From Humidesulfovibrio mexicanus (GTDB lineage: Bacteria; Desulfobacterota; Desulfovibrionia; Desulfovibrionales; Desulfovibrionaceae), in assembly GCF_900188225.1 (NCBI RefSeq), contig NZ_FZOC01000001.1, positions 743,067 to 807,066 of the forward strand: DNA of 64,000 nt. Direction: 5' to 3'. How positions within the stretch are numbered: position 1 is the stretch's first letter; every line of letters starts with the position of its first letter. This document shows positions 34,098-43,389 of this stretch, piece by piece. Under the pieces are notes generated by a model. That model had not been told where the DNA came from. It saw only the letters and a list, made by a program, of their open reading frames with translations, and ran no database searches. The translations under genes were made by a program, and so were the position numbers.

Positions 34098-34113
34098 TGT
34101 GATCAAATTCACA
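34098..34113 (+). promoter_or_regulatory. CRP/FNR-family operator upstream of the coo operon
   Basis: TGTGA-TCAAAT-TCACA is a perfect match to the CRP-type half-sites TGTGA-N6-TCACA, with CCTT and AAGG flanks extending the symmetry. It ends 53 bases before the cooM ATG, a normal distance for an activator. No regulator of this family is encoded in the window. Classical CooA sites differ in their half-sites, so another CRP/FNR member is more likely. Confidence 0.65.
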
Positions 34114-34166
34114 TAAGGCATCATTGAACAGTCTCATTCGAAGGGAAACGCCCACAAGGAGACGAC

Positions 34167-37100
34167 ATGCAACTCACGTACGCCCAGTACGCAATGTCTG
34201 CAGGTGCCCTGATTGCTCTCGTGAGCGAGGTGTTGGCGTTTCGATCCCTGAAAGAGCTTAAGCGGCTGACGGCATACTCCGCATGTGCCCAACTCGGATA
34301 TGCGCTTGTGGGCGTTGGTTCGGGAGAACCGGTCGGGACGCTAGGGGCCGCCTTGCAGCTGCTCTACCAGGCTGCGGCCAGGGCCGTGTGGTTCCTGTGC
34401 CTGCGCCGATTGGCGGCGGAGCAAGGCGACTCTTCCCTTGCGGCGCTGGCGGGGACGGGCGCCCGTCGTCCGGGCCTTGCGCTGCTGCTGGGCTTCTCCA
34501 TGTTCACGGCCATCGGCCTGACGCCCTTCACCGCGCCTCCGGGCAAGGAGTTCCTGCTCCTTGCCGCGGTGCAGAAGGGCAGCCTCCTTGTCGCCCTTGC
34601 CCTTGCCGCAGCGGGAATCTTCGCCGCACTGTATACGGTGCGCGTTGTTCATGCGGTGTGCCTGAAGAAGGGGGTGGAGCCGGAGCCCAAGTCCGCGTAT
34701 TTCGCCGGTGTCGGCGTCGGCGGGCTGCTGTTGGCGGGAGCGCTGGCCCTGGCCTGCCTCTTTTCCGGGCCGCTTACGGGACTGCTGGCCGGACTGCTTC
34801 AAGGCCGTGTGGACGGCTCCACCGCAGCCGCAGGCCACGTGGCCGGGCTGGCGGATTGGCCGCTTCCGGTGATGATCGCCTACCTGGGCGCCTTTGCACT
34901 GTTCGCCATCGTCCGCTTCGCTCCGAAGCTGCGGGGTCTGGCGGCACTGGTCCTTGCCGCCGCAACGCTTGGGGCGGTCATGGCCGCTCCTGTCGCCGGG
35001 TCTGCGATAGAGCCGCTGCGCCAATTCTTCACCCTGCTCTTCGCCATGGGCGGCGGCCTGATCGTGGTGTATTCCATCGGCTACATGGATGGCCAGGAAG
35101 GCGAGGACCGCTATTCCTTCTTCCTGTTCCTCCTGTTCGCTTCGCTCATCGGCCTGGCCTCGGCCACGGAGGCGGCCGCTTTTTACAGCTGCTTCGAAAT
35201 CATGACGTTCTCCTCCTATATGCTTGTGGTGCACAAGCGCACGGACGAGTCCCTCGCGGCGGGCGCGCAGTACCTGGTGATGTGCGTGGGCGGCGCAGGG
35301 GCCATGCAGGTCGGCCTGCTGGCCCTGACCGTCACCGGCACTCCCGATGTTCTGGGGAGCATGGCCGTAGCCCTCTCGGCGTACAGCCCGGCAACGGTTG
35401 CGGGCGTGGCGCTAATGGTGCTGGCGGGCTTTACGGTGAAGGCGGGCTTTTTCCCGCTGCACGCCTGGCTTCCCGCCGCGCACCCCGTCGCGCCGTCCTC
35501 CATATCGGCCCCGCTGTCCGGCCTGCTGACCAAGGTCGGCGTGTTCGGCGTGGCCCTGGTGGTGTCGGCGCTGGCCAGCACGCCGCTTGCGGGCGGATAC
35601 GGCCAGTGGGTGCTGTGGCTCTTGACCGCAATGGCGGCCGCGACCTTCATTCTGGGCGAGCTGATGGCCCTGGCGCAGCAGGATATCAAGCGCATGTTGG
35701 CCTATTCCACCCTGGCCCAGATCGGGGAGATTGGTCTTGTCCTGAGCCTGGGAACCTTTGCCGCCACGGCAGGCGCGCTGGCCCACGTGCTGAACCACGC
35801 GGTGATGAAGGACCTGCTCTTCCTCGCGGCGGGCGGCATCATCCTGCGCGCAGGCAGCCAGCGCCTAGGCGATCTGGCGGGCATGGGCAAGGCCATGCCG
35901 TTCACCGGCGTCTGCATGGCCGTTGGCCTGGTCTCCATAATGGGCCTGCCGCCCATGGGCGGATTCTTCAGCAAGTTCCTCATGCTCAAGGCCGCGCTGG
36001 ACGCAGGGCAGCCGTGGATGGCCGCGTTGATCCTGGTCGGCGGTCTCATCGGCTGCATTTACTATGGCCGGATCATCAAGGTGTTGTTCTTCAGCAAGTA
36101 CGAAGGCGCGGCCGTGGCTCCGCTGCCGCTGACCATGGGCCTCGCCATCGGCGCACTGGCTGCGCTGGCGCTCTGTTCAGGCGTTTTCCCGACCCAGTGG
36201 GTGGCGCTCATCCTGCCCGCGGCAGGCGCTCTTTTCCCGGCCGGGGGGGCCCTGCCCGACATCAGCATTCACTGGTCGGGCGCGGCTGTCCTGCCGCTTG
36301 CGGGCGCGGCGCTGGCGATCCTTCTGCGCCGCAACCTGAAGGCGGTCGGCGCCGCGGCCACCTTGAGCCTTGTGCTGGCCCTGGGCTGGGCCATTGCCGG
36401 AGCCGGTTTCCCGACAGACCTGCAACGCTATTTCGCCCTGCTGGTGCTGGCCCTGGGCGCGCTGAACGTCGCCTACTCCGCCGGCTACATGTCGCACAGC
36501 CACAGCCCCTGGCGCTTCTTCGCGGTCTTTTTGACCATGATCAGCGGCCTGGTGGGCATGACGACGGTCGGTTCGCTCGTGGCCTTCTTCTGCTTCTGGG
36601 AGATCATGAGCAGCTGGCCGCTGTTCTTCGCCATCATCCACGAGGAAACGCCCTCGGCCCTCAAGGAAGGCACCAAGTACTTCCTGTTCAACATCGCGGG
36701 CGCCTCGTTCCTGTTCCTGGGCGTGCTGCTCCTTGGGCACGGCTGCGGCGGATATGACTTTGAGGTCGTGGCAAGGGCCGTCGCGTCCTCGCCAGCTGGC
36801 GTGTGGCTGCCCGGCATATGCCTGATGGGCGTCGGTATGCTCATGAAGGCGGCCATGCTGCCGGTGCGCATCGACTGGCAGATGCACCCGGCCACCGCGC
36901 CCACCCCGGTGAGCGGCTACATCTCGGCCATGCTGCTGAAGAGCGGCCCCTTCGGCATCATGCTGCTGCGCTTCGTCCTGGCCCAGGGGGCCAGCGGCGA
37001 CGCGGCCCAGGCCTTGGACACGGCCATGTACGTGGGCGCCTGGATCGGCGGCGTCACCATCCTGTATGCGGGCGTCCAGGCGCTGTTGCAGACCGGCATC

Positions 37101-37949
37101 AAGGAAATGCTCATCTACTCCACGGTCAGCCAGCTCGGCTATGTGGTGCTCGGCGTCTGCCTGGGCACTTCGCTTGGCGTCACAGGCGGACTGCTGCACC
37201 TGTTCAACCATATGCTCTTCAAGGATCTGGCGTTCTTGTGCGCAGGCGCGCTGATGTTCGCCAGCCACGCCCACAACCTGGAGGAACTTGGCGGCATGGG
37301 CCGCAAGATGCCGATAACCTTCCTGTGCTTCAGCGCGGCCCTGTTCTCGGCCGCGGGGATGCCGCCCTTCAACGGGTTCAATTCCAAGCTTGTCATCTAC
37401 TACGCCCTCATTGAACGCGGCGAGCTGGTGCTGGCCATCATCGCCATCCTGTCGAGCGTCATCACCTTGGCGTACTTTCTCAAGTTCATGCATGGGGCGT
37501 TCTTCGGCCAGCTGACGCCCGCTGCGGAGCGCGCAACGGAAGTCGGTCCGGCCATGCGGCTGCCGATCATGATCCTGGGAGGGCTGTGCCTGCTCACCGG
37601 CGTGTTTCCGGGTCTGGCGCTCATCCCCCTTGCCGGTCTGGAACAGACCCTGGGCATTACGCCGCCGCAAGTGGGGCTTACGGGCATCGTTTCTGGCTAC
37701 GGCGCCATGAACATGACGCTGCTGAGCTTCATGCTCCTCGCCGTGGGCGGCGGCGTGTGGCTGGGCGTCGCGCGGCTCACCGCCCGGAGAGTGCGGCGCA
37801 CGGCCATCCACACCTGCGGCGAGACCAGCGTGGATCAGCGGCTCACGCGCATCAGCGCTGGCGATCTCTACGCTGCCCCGATCAAGCTTTTGGCCGGCCT
37901 GTCCAAGGGTCACTTCTCTCTCAAGCGCCTGGGAGGACAGCATGACTGA
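34167..37949 (+). CDS. cooM: CooM, proton-pumping membrane subunit of Coo hydrogenase
   Basis: 1,260 residues, very hydrophobic, related to antiporter-like subunits NuoL/NuoN/HyfB. Two full modules are visible: residues about 290-630 (SCFEIMTFSSYML, then DIKRMLAYSTLAQIGEIGL and LNHAVMKDLLFL) and about 760-1130 (CFWEIMSSWPLFF, then GIKEMLIYSTVSQLGYVVL and LFNHMLFKDLAFL). The first 200 residues look like only the second half of a third module (LKRLTAYSACAQLGYALVG). AAGGAG precedes the ATG. It couples hydrogen formation to ion translocation. First gene of the coo operon; its 3' end overlaps cooK. Confidence 0.9.
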   Translation: MQLTYAQYAMSAGALIALVSEVLAFRSLKELKRLTAYSACAQLGYALVGVGSGEPVGTLGAALQLLYQAAARAVWFLCLRRLAAEQGDSSLAALAGTGARRPGLALLLGFSMFTAIGLTPFTAPPGKEFLLLAAVQKGSLLVALALAAAGIFAALYTVRVVHAVCLKKGVEPEPKSAYFAGVGVGGLLLAGALALACLFSGPLTGLLAGLLQGRVDGSTAAAGHVAGLADWPLPVMIAYLGAFALFAIVRFAPKLRGLAALVLAAATLGAVMAAPVAGSAIEPLRQFFTLLFAMGGGLIVVYSIGYMDGQEGEDRYSFFLFLLFASLIGLASATEAAAFYSCFEIMTFSSYMLVVHKRTDESLAAGAQYLVMCVGGAGAMQVGLLALTVTGTPDVLGSMAVALSAYSPATVAGVALMVLAGFTVKAGFFPLHAWLPAAHPVAPSSISAPLSGLLTKVGVFGVALVVSALASTPLAGGYGQWVLWLLTAMAAATFILGELMALAQQDIKRMLAYSTLAQIGEIGLVLSLGTFAATAGALAHVLNHAVMKDLLFLAAGGIILRAGSQRLGDLAGMGKAMPFTGVCMAVGLVSIMGLPPMGGFFSKFLMLKAALDAGQPWMAALILVGGLIGCIYYGRIIKVLFFSKYEGAAVAPLPLTMGLAIGALAALALCSGVFPTQWVALILPAAGALFPAGGALPDISIHWSGAAVLPLAGAALAILLRRNLKAVGAAATLSLVLALGWAIAGAGFPTDLQRYFALLVLALGALNVAYSAGYMSHSHSPWRFFAVFLTMISGLVGMTTVGSLVAFFCFWEIMSSWPLFFAIIHEETPSALKEGTKYFLFNIAGASFLFLGVLLLGHGCGGYDFEVVARAVASSPAGVWLPGICLMGVGMLMKAAMLPVRIDWQMHPATAPTPVSGYISAMLLKSGPFGIMLLRFVLAQGASGDAAQALDTAMYVGAWIGGVTILYAGVQALLQTGIKEMLIYSTVSQLGYVVLGVCLGTSLGVTGGLLHLFNHMLFKDLAFLCAGALMFASHAHNLEELGGMGRKMPITFLCFSAALFSAAGMPPFNGFNSKLVIYYALIERGELVLAIIAILSSVITLAYFLKFMHGAFFGQLTPAAERATEVGPAMRLPIMILGGLCLLTGVFPGLALIPLAGLEQTLGITPPQVGLTGIVSGYGAMNMTLLSFMLLAVGGGVWLGVARLTARRVRRTAIHTCGETSVDQRLTRISAGDLYAAPIKLLAGLSKGHFSLKRLGGQHD

Positions 37950-38913
37950 TGTCACTGAAGCGGTTTTCGCCATCCTGCTCTTCCCCGGCGGACTCTTTGT
38001 CCTCACCCTGGGGCTGCTGCTCAAGGGCGTGGACAGAAAGGTGGTGGCCCGGCTGCAGCGGCGCGTCGGCCCGCCCCTGTACCAGCCCGCGCTCGACATC
38101 ATCAAGCTCCTGACCAAGGAGACGCTCATTCCGGATACAGCCAACGAGCTGGCCTTCCGGCTGGCGCCGGTGCTGGGGCTCACCGGCATGTTGGTGACAG
38201 CGGCGCTTATGCCCATCGGCGGCGTGTGGAACGGCGTGAGCGGGCTGGGCGACCTGCTTGTCCTGCTCTATCTGCTGCCCATCCCGGCCATGGGGCTTAT
38301 GCTCGCGGGCGGCTCCTCCAGCTCGCCTTACGGCTCGTTGGGCTTCTCCCGCGAGATGTGCATGATGTTCGCCTATGAGATGCCGCTCATCGCCTCGTTC
38401 CTTGCGGTGGCGGTGCGGGTGGGCGGCGCAAGCGGCTCGCTTTTGTCCCTTCCCGCCATCATGGACTACCAGTTCCAGCACGGGCCGCTGCTTTTCGACC
38501 CGGTGATGCTGCCCGCGGCCCTGGCGCTGATCCTCTTCATCCCCGGCACCATGGGCCACGGACTGTTCGACATTCCCGAAGCCGAGCCCGAGGTCATCGA
38601 AGGACCGCTGCTCGAATACTCCGGCCCGCTGCTGGCGGTGTTCCACCTCATGAGCGCGGTGAAGCTGGTGGTGGTGCTGGAGTTGGGAGTTGCGCTCCTG
38701 TTCCCGAATCCCCTCGTGACCACCGGGGGCGGAGGAGTGCTGGTGAACCTTCTTTGGCACATTATGAAGTGTTTGGTGCTGCTTATGGTTTCGGTGACGT
38801 GTTTTCGGGCTGCCACTGGTCGGCTGCGCCTGGACCAGGGCTTTTCGTTCTTCGTGAAGTACACCTCACCGCTGGCGCTCGTCAGCCTGGGGCTGGCGTT
38901 CCTGCTGCGTTAA
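37942..38913 (+). CDS. cooK: CooK, NuoH/HyfC-like membrane subunit
   Basis: 323 residues with about eight membrane helices. NuoH-type features include KVVARLQRRVGPPLYQPALD near residue 33, the SLGFSREMCMMFAYEMPL loop and the acidic PEAEPEVIEGPLLEYSG segment that faces the quinone or Fe-S arm. It anchors the hydrogenase module to the antiporter part. The start overlaps cooM by eight bases, so translation is coupled. Confidence 0.9.
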   Translation: MTDVTEAVFAILLFPGGLFVLTLGLLLKGVDRKVVARLQRRVGPPLYQPALDIIKLLTKETLIPDTANELAFRLAPVLGLTGMLVTAALMPIGGVWNGVSGLGDLLVLLYLLPIPAMGLMLAGGSSSSPYGSLGFSREMCMMFAYEMPLIASFLAVAVRVGGASGSLLSLPAIMDYQFQHGPLLFDPVMLPAALALILFIPGTMGHGLFDIPEAEPEVIEGPLLEYSGPLLAVFHLMSAVKLVVVLELGVALLFPNPLVTTGGGGVLVNLLWHIMKCLVLLMVSVTCFRAATGRLRLDQGFSFFVKYTSPLALVSLGLAFLLR

Positions 38914-38926
38914 GGAAGGGTGCCTG

Positions 38927-39382
38927 ATGCTTCAACTCATAAGCGAACTCGCCTCGCGCTCCCCCTGGATCTACCGCATCAACGCGGGCTCCTGCAACGG
39001 CTGCGATGTGGAAATGGCCACCACGGCGCTTATTCCCCGCTATGACGTGGAGCGCCTGGGCTGCAAGTATTGCGGCAGCCCGCGACATGCGGACGTGGTG
39101 CTCATTTCCGGTCCGCTGACCTTGCGTGTGCGCGACAAGGTGCTCCGGGTCTACAACGAGATTCCGCATCCCAAGGTCACCGTGGCTGTGGGCGTGTGTC
39201 CGGTTTCCGGCGGCTGCTTCCGCGACGGCTACTCCGTGGGTGCGGACATCGACCATTACATCCCGCTGGACGTCATTGTCCCCGGCTGCCCGCCAAGGCC
39301 GCAAGCCATCATGGAAGGCGTGCTCAAGGCCGTGGGCATCTGGCGCACCAGGCTTGAGGAGGGCGTATGCTCCCATTCCTGA
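38927..39382 (+). CDS. cooL: CooL, hydrogenase small subunit (NuoB-like)
   Basis: 151 residues. It keeps the four Cys ligands of the proximal 4Fe-4S cluster: C23 and C26 in AGSCNGCDVEM, one in GVCPVSGGC and one in PGCPPRP. It lacks the extra medial and distal clusters of standard hydrogenase small subunits, as expected for energy-converting enzymes. It passes electrons from CooX to CooH. The 3' end overlaps cooX by 16 bases. Confidence 0.93.
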   Translation: MLQLISELASRSPWIYRINAGSCNGCDVEMATTALIPRYDVERLGCKYCGSPRHADVVLISGPLTLRVRDKVLRVYNEIPHPKVTVAVGVCPVSGGCFRDGYSVGADIDHYIPLDVIVPGCPPRPQAIMEGVLKAVGIWRTRLEEGVCSHS

Positions 39383-39894
39383 AAATCATGCTGCGCAACC
39401 TGTTGCTTGGGCCATCCACGGACCCGTTTCCCTTTGCGCCCGCGAAGACCCATGAGAATTTTCGCGGCTGCGCCGAGTTCGATCCGGAAAAGTGCATTCT
39501 CTGCGGCATCTGCCAGCACGTGTGCGCTGCGGGCGCAATCCAACTCCGCCCAAGCGAAGACGGTTCTGGAATGCAGTATCTACTGTGGCACAACTCCTGC
39601 GTCTTCTGCGGAATGTGCGCCCACTACTGCCCCACAGGCGCCCTGACCATGTCCAACAACTGGCACCTTGTCCATACGGGCGCGGAAATGTTTTCAAACT
39701 GCATTTCGAGCTTCATTCCCTTTGGCGAATGCGCCCAGTGCGGCGCAAAGATCCAGCCGCGCCCGCAGGCCATCATCGACAAGCTCGGCGTGCGCAGTCC
39801 CGAGCGTTTCCTGCTCTGCCCGCAGTGCAAGCGCCAAAGCATCGTCCGAAACGTCGCGCAGGTCCGCTCCACTCGCAGACAGGAGAACACATGA
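39367..39894 (+). CDS. cooX: CooX, two-cluster ferredoxin subunit
   Basis: 175 residues. Two complete 4Fe-4S motifs, CILCGICQHVCAAG and CVFCGMCAHYCPTG, lie in the first 90 residues. The C-terminal part has two further CxxC pairs (CAQCGAKIQPRP and CPQCKRQ), probably a zinc ribbon. It relays electrons between CooF and CooL. It overlaps cooU by four bases (ATGA). Confidence 0.9.
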   Translation: MLPFLKIMLRNLLLGPSTDPFPFAPAKTHENFRGCAEFDPEKCILCGICQHVCAAGAIQLRPSEDGSGMQYLLWHNSCVFCGMCAHYCPTGALTMSNNWHLVHTGAEMFSNCISSFIPFGECAQCGAKIQPRPQAIIDKLGVRSPERFLLCPQCKRQSIVRNVAQVRSTRRQENT

Positions 39895-40448
39895 ACGACA
39901 CAGCGCTGCAATCCCTGGAACAGGCGGTCTCCATGGCTCTTGGCACGGGGTTTCTAAACTGGACCTCGGATGTGAACGGCAACCGGTTCGGGTGGGTGAA
40001 GCTGGGCACCCCGGAGAGCCTGCTCTCCATCGCGCCCCCGCTGGCCCAATGCGGGGCCCGCCTTATGACCGTAACCGCCTACCGCGGCGACAAGTTCGGC
40101 CGCATGGAGATGGAGGGGCACGAGGTGTCGTACCACTTCGACCTGGAAGGCGTGGTGGTGACCGTCTCGGTCTGCCTGCCCGACACGCCGCCCACTGTTC
40201 CCTCCATCACTCCGTGGTTCAAGAACGCGGACTGGAATGAACGCGAGTTCGCCGAGCTGTACGGAATTGTTCTGAAAGACCACCCGAACCCGCGCCGCCT
40301 GTTCCTCGATTCGAGCCTGGACGCGGCCATCCTCGACCGCCTGGTCCCGCTCTCCACCATGATGAACGGCGCTTCGACCACAACCCTGTGGGAAAAGGTG
40401 TTTTCGGGTAAGCAGTTGCCGGAGTGGACCAAGGGAGGGAACAACTGA
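39891..40448 (+). CDS. cooU: CooU, NuoC-like subunit
   Basis: 185 residues from the ATG at 39891 with AGGAG upstream. NuoC-type features are TVTAYRGD near residue 58 and the conserved NEREFAELYGIVLKDHPNPRR segment (the ERE..D..G..F..HP pattern). It forms part of the connecting arm with CooH. Stop and next start overlap (TGATG). Confidence 0.88.
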   Translation: MNDTALQSLEQAVSMALGTGFLNWTSDVNGNRFGWVKLGTPESLLSIAPPLAQCGARLMTVTAYRGDKFGRMEMEGHEVSYHFDLEGVVVTVSVCLPDTPPTVPSITPWFKNADWNEREFAELYGIVLKDHPNPRRLFLDSSLDAAILDRLVPLSTMMNGASTTTLWEKVFSGKQLPEWTKGGNN

Positions 40449-41536
40449 TGTCCTCCACCACCTATACCTTGCCCATCGGTCCGCTGCACGTGGCCCTTGA
40501 AGAACCCATGTACTTCGACATCCAGGTCGAGGGCGAGAGCGTGCGTTCCGTGGAGATTTCCGCCGGCCATGTGCACCGCGGCATGGAAGCCCTGGCCATG
40601 CAACGCAACTACTTCCAGAACGTCACGCTGACTGAGCGGGTCTGCTCGCTGTGCTCCAACAGCCACCCGGCAACATACTGCATGGCCGTGGAGAACTTGA
40701 GCGGCCTTGTCGTCCCCGAGCGGGCCAAGTATTTGCGGGTCATCGCCGACGAGGTAAAGCGCATCGCGTCGCACCTCTTCAATGTCGGCATCATGGCCCA
40801 CCTTACCGGATTCGACTCCCTGTTCATGCACGCCATGGAAATTCGGGAAATCATACAAGATGCCAAGGAAGGCGTGTATGGCAACCGCATGAACCTGGGC
40901 CAGTGCATCATCGGCGGCTGCCGCCGCGACATCGATGCATCCACCGGCCCCTTTCTTCGTGGCCAACTCGAACTGCTCAAGCCACAGCTCGACGAACTTT
41001 ACGGAGTCTTTGAACGCGACCCGCTCATCCGCACCCGAACCCAGGGCATCGGCATCCTGCCCGTTGAAGAAGCCAAGCGCCACGCTGTTGTCGGCCCCGT
41101 GGCCAGGGCTTCCGGCGTGGCCTACGACGTTCGCCGCAAGACGCCGTATGCGATCTACCCCGACATCGACTTCGAGGTACAGACCGACACCAGGGGCGAC
41201 GTGCATTCACGGGCGCTGCTGCGCCTGCGCGAGGCGGTCCAGTCGGTGAAGATCGTTGAGCAGTGCCTGCGCCAAATTCCCAGCGGGCCGATCAACACCA
41301 GGGAGATACCGGTGATCCCGCCGGGGGAGGCGGTGGCCCGAAGCGAAGCCCCCAGGGGCGAGGTCTTCTACTATGTGCGCTCGGACGGGACGGATACCCC
41401 CCAGCGTTTGAAGTGGCGTGTTCCGACCTACATGAACTGGGAAGCGCTGCAGGTCATGCTGGCGAACTGTCAGGTCGCCGACATCGCGCTGATCGTGAAC
41501 AGCATCGACCCGTGCATCTCGTGCACAGAGCGCTAG
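40448..41536 (+). CDS. cooH: CooH, NiFe hydrogenase large subunit
   Basis: 362 residues. The two nickel-binding Cys pairs are C66/C69 (RVCSLCSNSH) and C356/C359 (DPCISCTER). The protein ends three residues after the last Cys, so there is no C-terminal peptide to remove and no maturation protease is required, as known for CooH. It reduces protons to hydrogen with electrons from CooF through CooX and CooL. Confidence 0.95.
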   Translation: MSSTTYTLPIGPLHVALEEPMYFDIQVEGESVRSVEISAGHVHRGMEALAMQRNYFQNVTLTERVCSLCSNSHPATYCMAVENLSGLVVPERAKYLRVIADEVKRIASHLFNVGIMAHLTGFDSLFMHAMEIREIIQDAKEGVYGNRMNLGQCIIGGCRRDIDASTGPFLRGQLELLKPQLDELYGVFERDPLIRTRTQGIGILPVEEAKRHAVVGPVARASGVAYDVRRKTPYAIYPDIDFEVQTDTRGDVHSRALLRLREAVQSVKIVEQCLRQIPSGPINTREIPVIPPGEAVARSEAPRGEVFYYVRSDGTDTPQRLKWRVPTYMNWEALQVMLANCQVADIALIVNSIDPCISCTER

Positions 41537-41633
41537 GCACGCCTGTTCTTTCTCAAGACGTTTGCGTGCAGTGGCGAATCTGGATGCGCTTACATGGCTA
41601 CGAAAACGAGTACAAACATACCAGGTTGATGAA

Positions 41634-42008
41634 ATGCACGAGTCATCGATGGCGACAAGCATTCTGCGCATTGTGACAGACGAAGCGCAAAAGGCGCACG
41701 TAAGTGCAGTGACGCAGGTTTGCCTGTGCATCGGAGACCTGGCTGGAGTGGAAGCCACGACCCTTACTGCCTGCTTTGAAATGCTGTCCGAAGGGACCGT
41801 TGCGGACAAGGCGAGACTGCTCATCAAGCGCATTCCGGCCACCGGAACGTGCACGGTTTGCGGAGCGGAGGCAATTGGTCGGGGAAGAATGCTCAAATGC
41901 CCCTTGTGCAAGACAGCCTCCGTGAAGCTGGCCACCGGACGTGAGTTCTATGTGGAAAGTATAGAAGTCCAAACACAGTGCAGAGGTGATGAACATGCAG
42001 AACGGTAG
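41634..42008 (+). CDS. hypA: HypA, nickel insertion protein
   Basis: 124 residues starting MHESS, where His2 is the nickel ligand, so the start at 41634 is preferred over the longer frame from 41562. The zinc site is CTVCGAEA and CPLCKTAS. It delivers nickel to CooH. It overlaps the cooF start by 14 bases. A hypA gene inside the coo cluster matches the arrangement remembered from D. vulgaris. Confidence 0.93.
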   Translation: MHESSMATSILRIVTDEAQKAHVSAVTQVCLCIGDLAGVEATTLTACFEMLSEGTVADKARLLIKRIPATGTCTVCGAEAIGRGRMLKCPLCKTASVKLATGREFYVESIEVQTQCRGDEHAER

Positions 42009-42615
42009 CCATAACTACATCGTTCACGCCAACCCGGACAGATGCATCGGCTGCAGGAAATGCGAAATGGCCTGCGTAAGCGCGCATGTCAACATGCCTT
42101 ACAAGGAGGCGAAGAAGCGCGGACTGCCGCTTATGCCCCGCATCAAGGTCGTGAAGGTCGGCGACATCAAGTTCCCGACCCAGTGCCACCACTGCGATGA
42201 CGCCCCCTGTGCCAGCGCATGTCAATTCGGCCTCATCCACCGCGTTGATGGCGTGGTCCGGGTCAACGAGGAGTTGTGCGTGGGGTGCAAGATGTGCGCG
42301 ATGGCCTGTCCCTTTGGCGCCATCGAGGTTGGAGTGGAGGGCGAGACCGGCTTCTGCGGGCGCAAGAACCAGGCATCGGCCAAGAAGTGCGACCTGTGCC
42401 AAGAGTGGCGCGCCGAAAACAACAAGGACGTGTGCGCGTGCGTCGAGGCGTGCCCGAAGAACGCGCTGGAAATCGTTGATATTTCCTCACCCTATGTCGA
42501 GATCGCCGCAAAGATGAGCGCCATCCAGCTCTCTCGGCTGCGCGAGGCCCGTCGAGAGCAGGCAACGCCCCCGGCGCCGCAGGTCAAGACCTTGAGCGCG
42601 CCACACCTGGGATAA
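41995..42615 (+). CDS. cooF: CooF, multi-cluster ferredoxin
   Basis: 206 residues. Four ferredoxin-type Cys groups: CIGCRKCEMACVSA, CHHCDDAPCASACQFG, CVGCKMCAMACPFG and CDLCQEW with CVEACPKNAL. The ATG at 41995 is preferred because GAGGTGAT sits directly upstream; ATG 41989 is too close to it. In other bacteria CooF links CO dehydrogenase CooS to the hydrogenase. No cooS is present here, so its electron donor is open, formate dehydrogenase or ferredoxin being possible. Confidence 0.9.
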   Translation: MQNGSHNYIVHANPDRCIGCRKCEMACVSAHVNMPYKEAKKRGLPLMPRIKVVKVGDIKFPTQCHHCDDAPCASACQFGLIHRVDGVVRVNEELCVGCKMCAMACPFGAIEVGVEGETGFCGRKNQASAKKCDLCQEWRAENNKDVCACVEACPKNALEIVDISSPYVEIAAKMSAIQLSRLREARREQATPPAPQVKTLSAPHLG

Positions 42616-42754
42616 GCCGGGCCAGGCTTGCGGGCAGGGCCGGACGAACGGATCGGCGCGGTCGGCGTACACCGACGCGTATTCAAGACATTGCGGGAAG
42701 GTCCGCGTGGGCATGGTCGTCCACCACTACCCGAAACAATCACCAGGAGGATTT

Positions 42755-43324
42755 ATGGAACTGTGCATGACCATTACCGGACGCTGCTGCGACCTTGCCC
42801 TGCATCCCGTATCCTTTTCCACAGCGCAAAAGGTTCGGGAGGAAGGCCGCGGCATCTACAAGACGAAGTACCTGGAGTGGTGGCGCAAGGGCAACACCTG
42901 CACCTGCGGCATGAAACTCGGAGAGGACTCCATGGTGGAAGTGACCGTGGACGGCAAGCAGATGCTGTTCAACCCTCAGCCGATAAAGGACGCGGCCGTG
43001 CTGCTGCGCCGCCGCATGTACCTGGACAGCAAGGCCCGCTTCCTTGCCCTCATGGGCTACGTTGACGAAGTCTGCTCGCTTACCTGGCGCTGGGAGAACG
43101 TGACCGAGTTCAATCCCCAGAAGTTCGACTTTTTCGTGCATCGCTGGGACCGCCTCATGCATGAGGACGGATTCTACATCGTGGACGATGCGCGCTACAA
43201 TGGACACTTTGCCACAGAGCACCTCTGGGGCGAACGCGGGGGACACAGCATGATCGACCCCGTGGTCATCGACCTGGAGGACGTGCGCCGGGAGATCCAG
43301 GGCGGCTACGTGTCCGTCGCCTGA
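42755..43324 (+). CDS. unrecognised 189-residue protein following cooF
   Basis: The ATG at 42755 has AGGAGG seven bases upstream. I do not recognise the family. Visible features: a Cys-bearing N-terminus (MELCMTITGRCCDLAL), a CTCGMKLGED segment near residue 49, one further Cys (DEVCSLTW), and many aromatic residues in the C-terminal half (FDFFVHRWDRL, then HLWGERGGHSMID). No signal peptide or membrane helix. It lies 139 bases after cooF in the same direction and takes the position where cooS would be expected. A soluble metal- or redox-associated role is possible, no more. Confidence 0.6.
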   Translation: MELCMTITGRCCDLALHPVSFSTAQKVREEGRGIYKTKYLEWWRKGNTCTCGMKLGEDSMVEVTVDGKQMLFNPQPIKDAAVLLRRRMYLDSKARFLALMGYVDEVCSLTWRWENVTEFNPQKFDFFVHRWDRLMHEDGFYIVDDARYNGHFATEHLWGERGGHSMIDPVVIDLEDVRREIQGGYVSVA

Positions 43325-43389
43325 CAAAACCGGCTTCGACGCACCGGGGACGGCAAAGGCACCATCGGCGTGTATAGCTGGACCACCAA

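Noticed and set aside
36177..38216. A 679-codon minus-strand frame across cooM and cooK
   Set aside because: Antisense to membrane subunits; rich in Gln, His and Arg as expected of a shadow.
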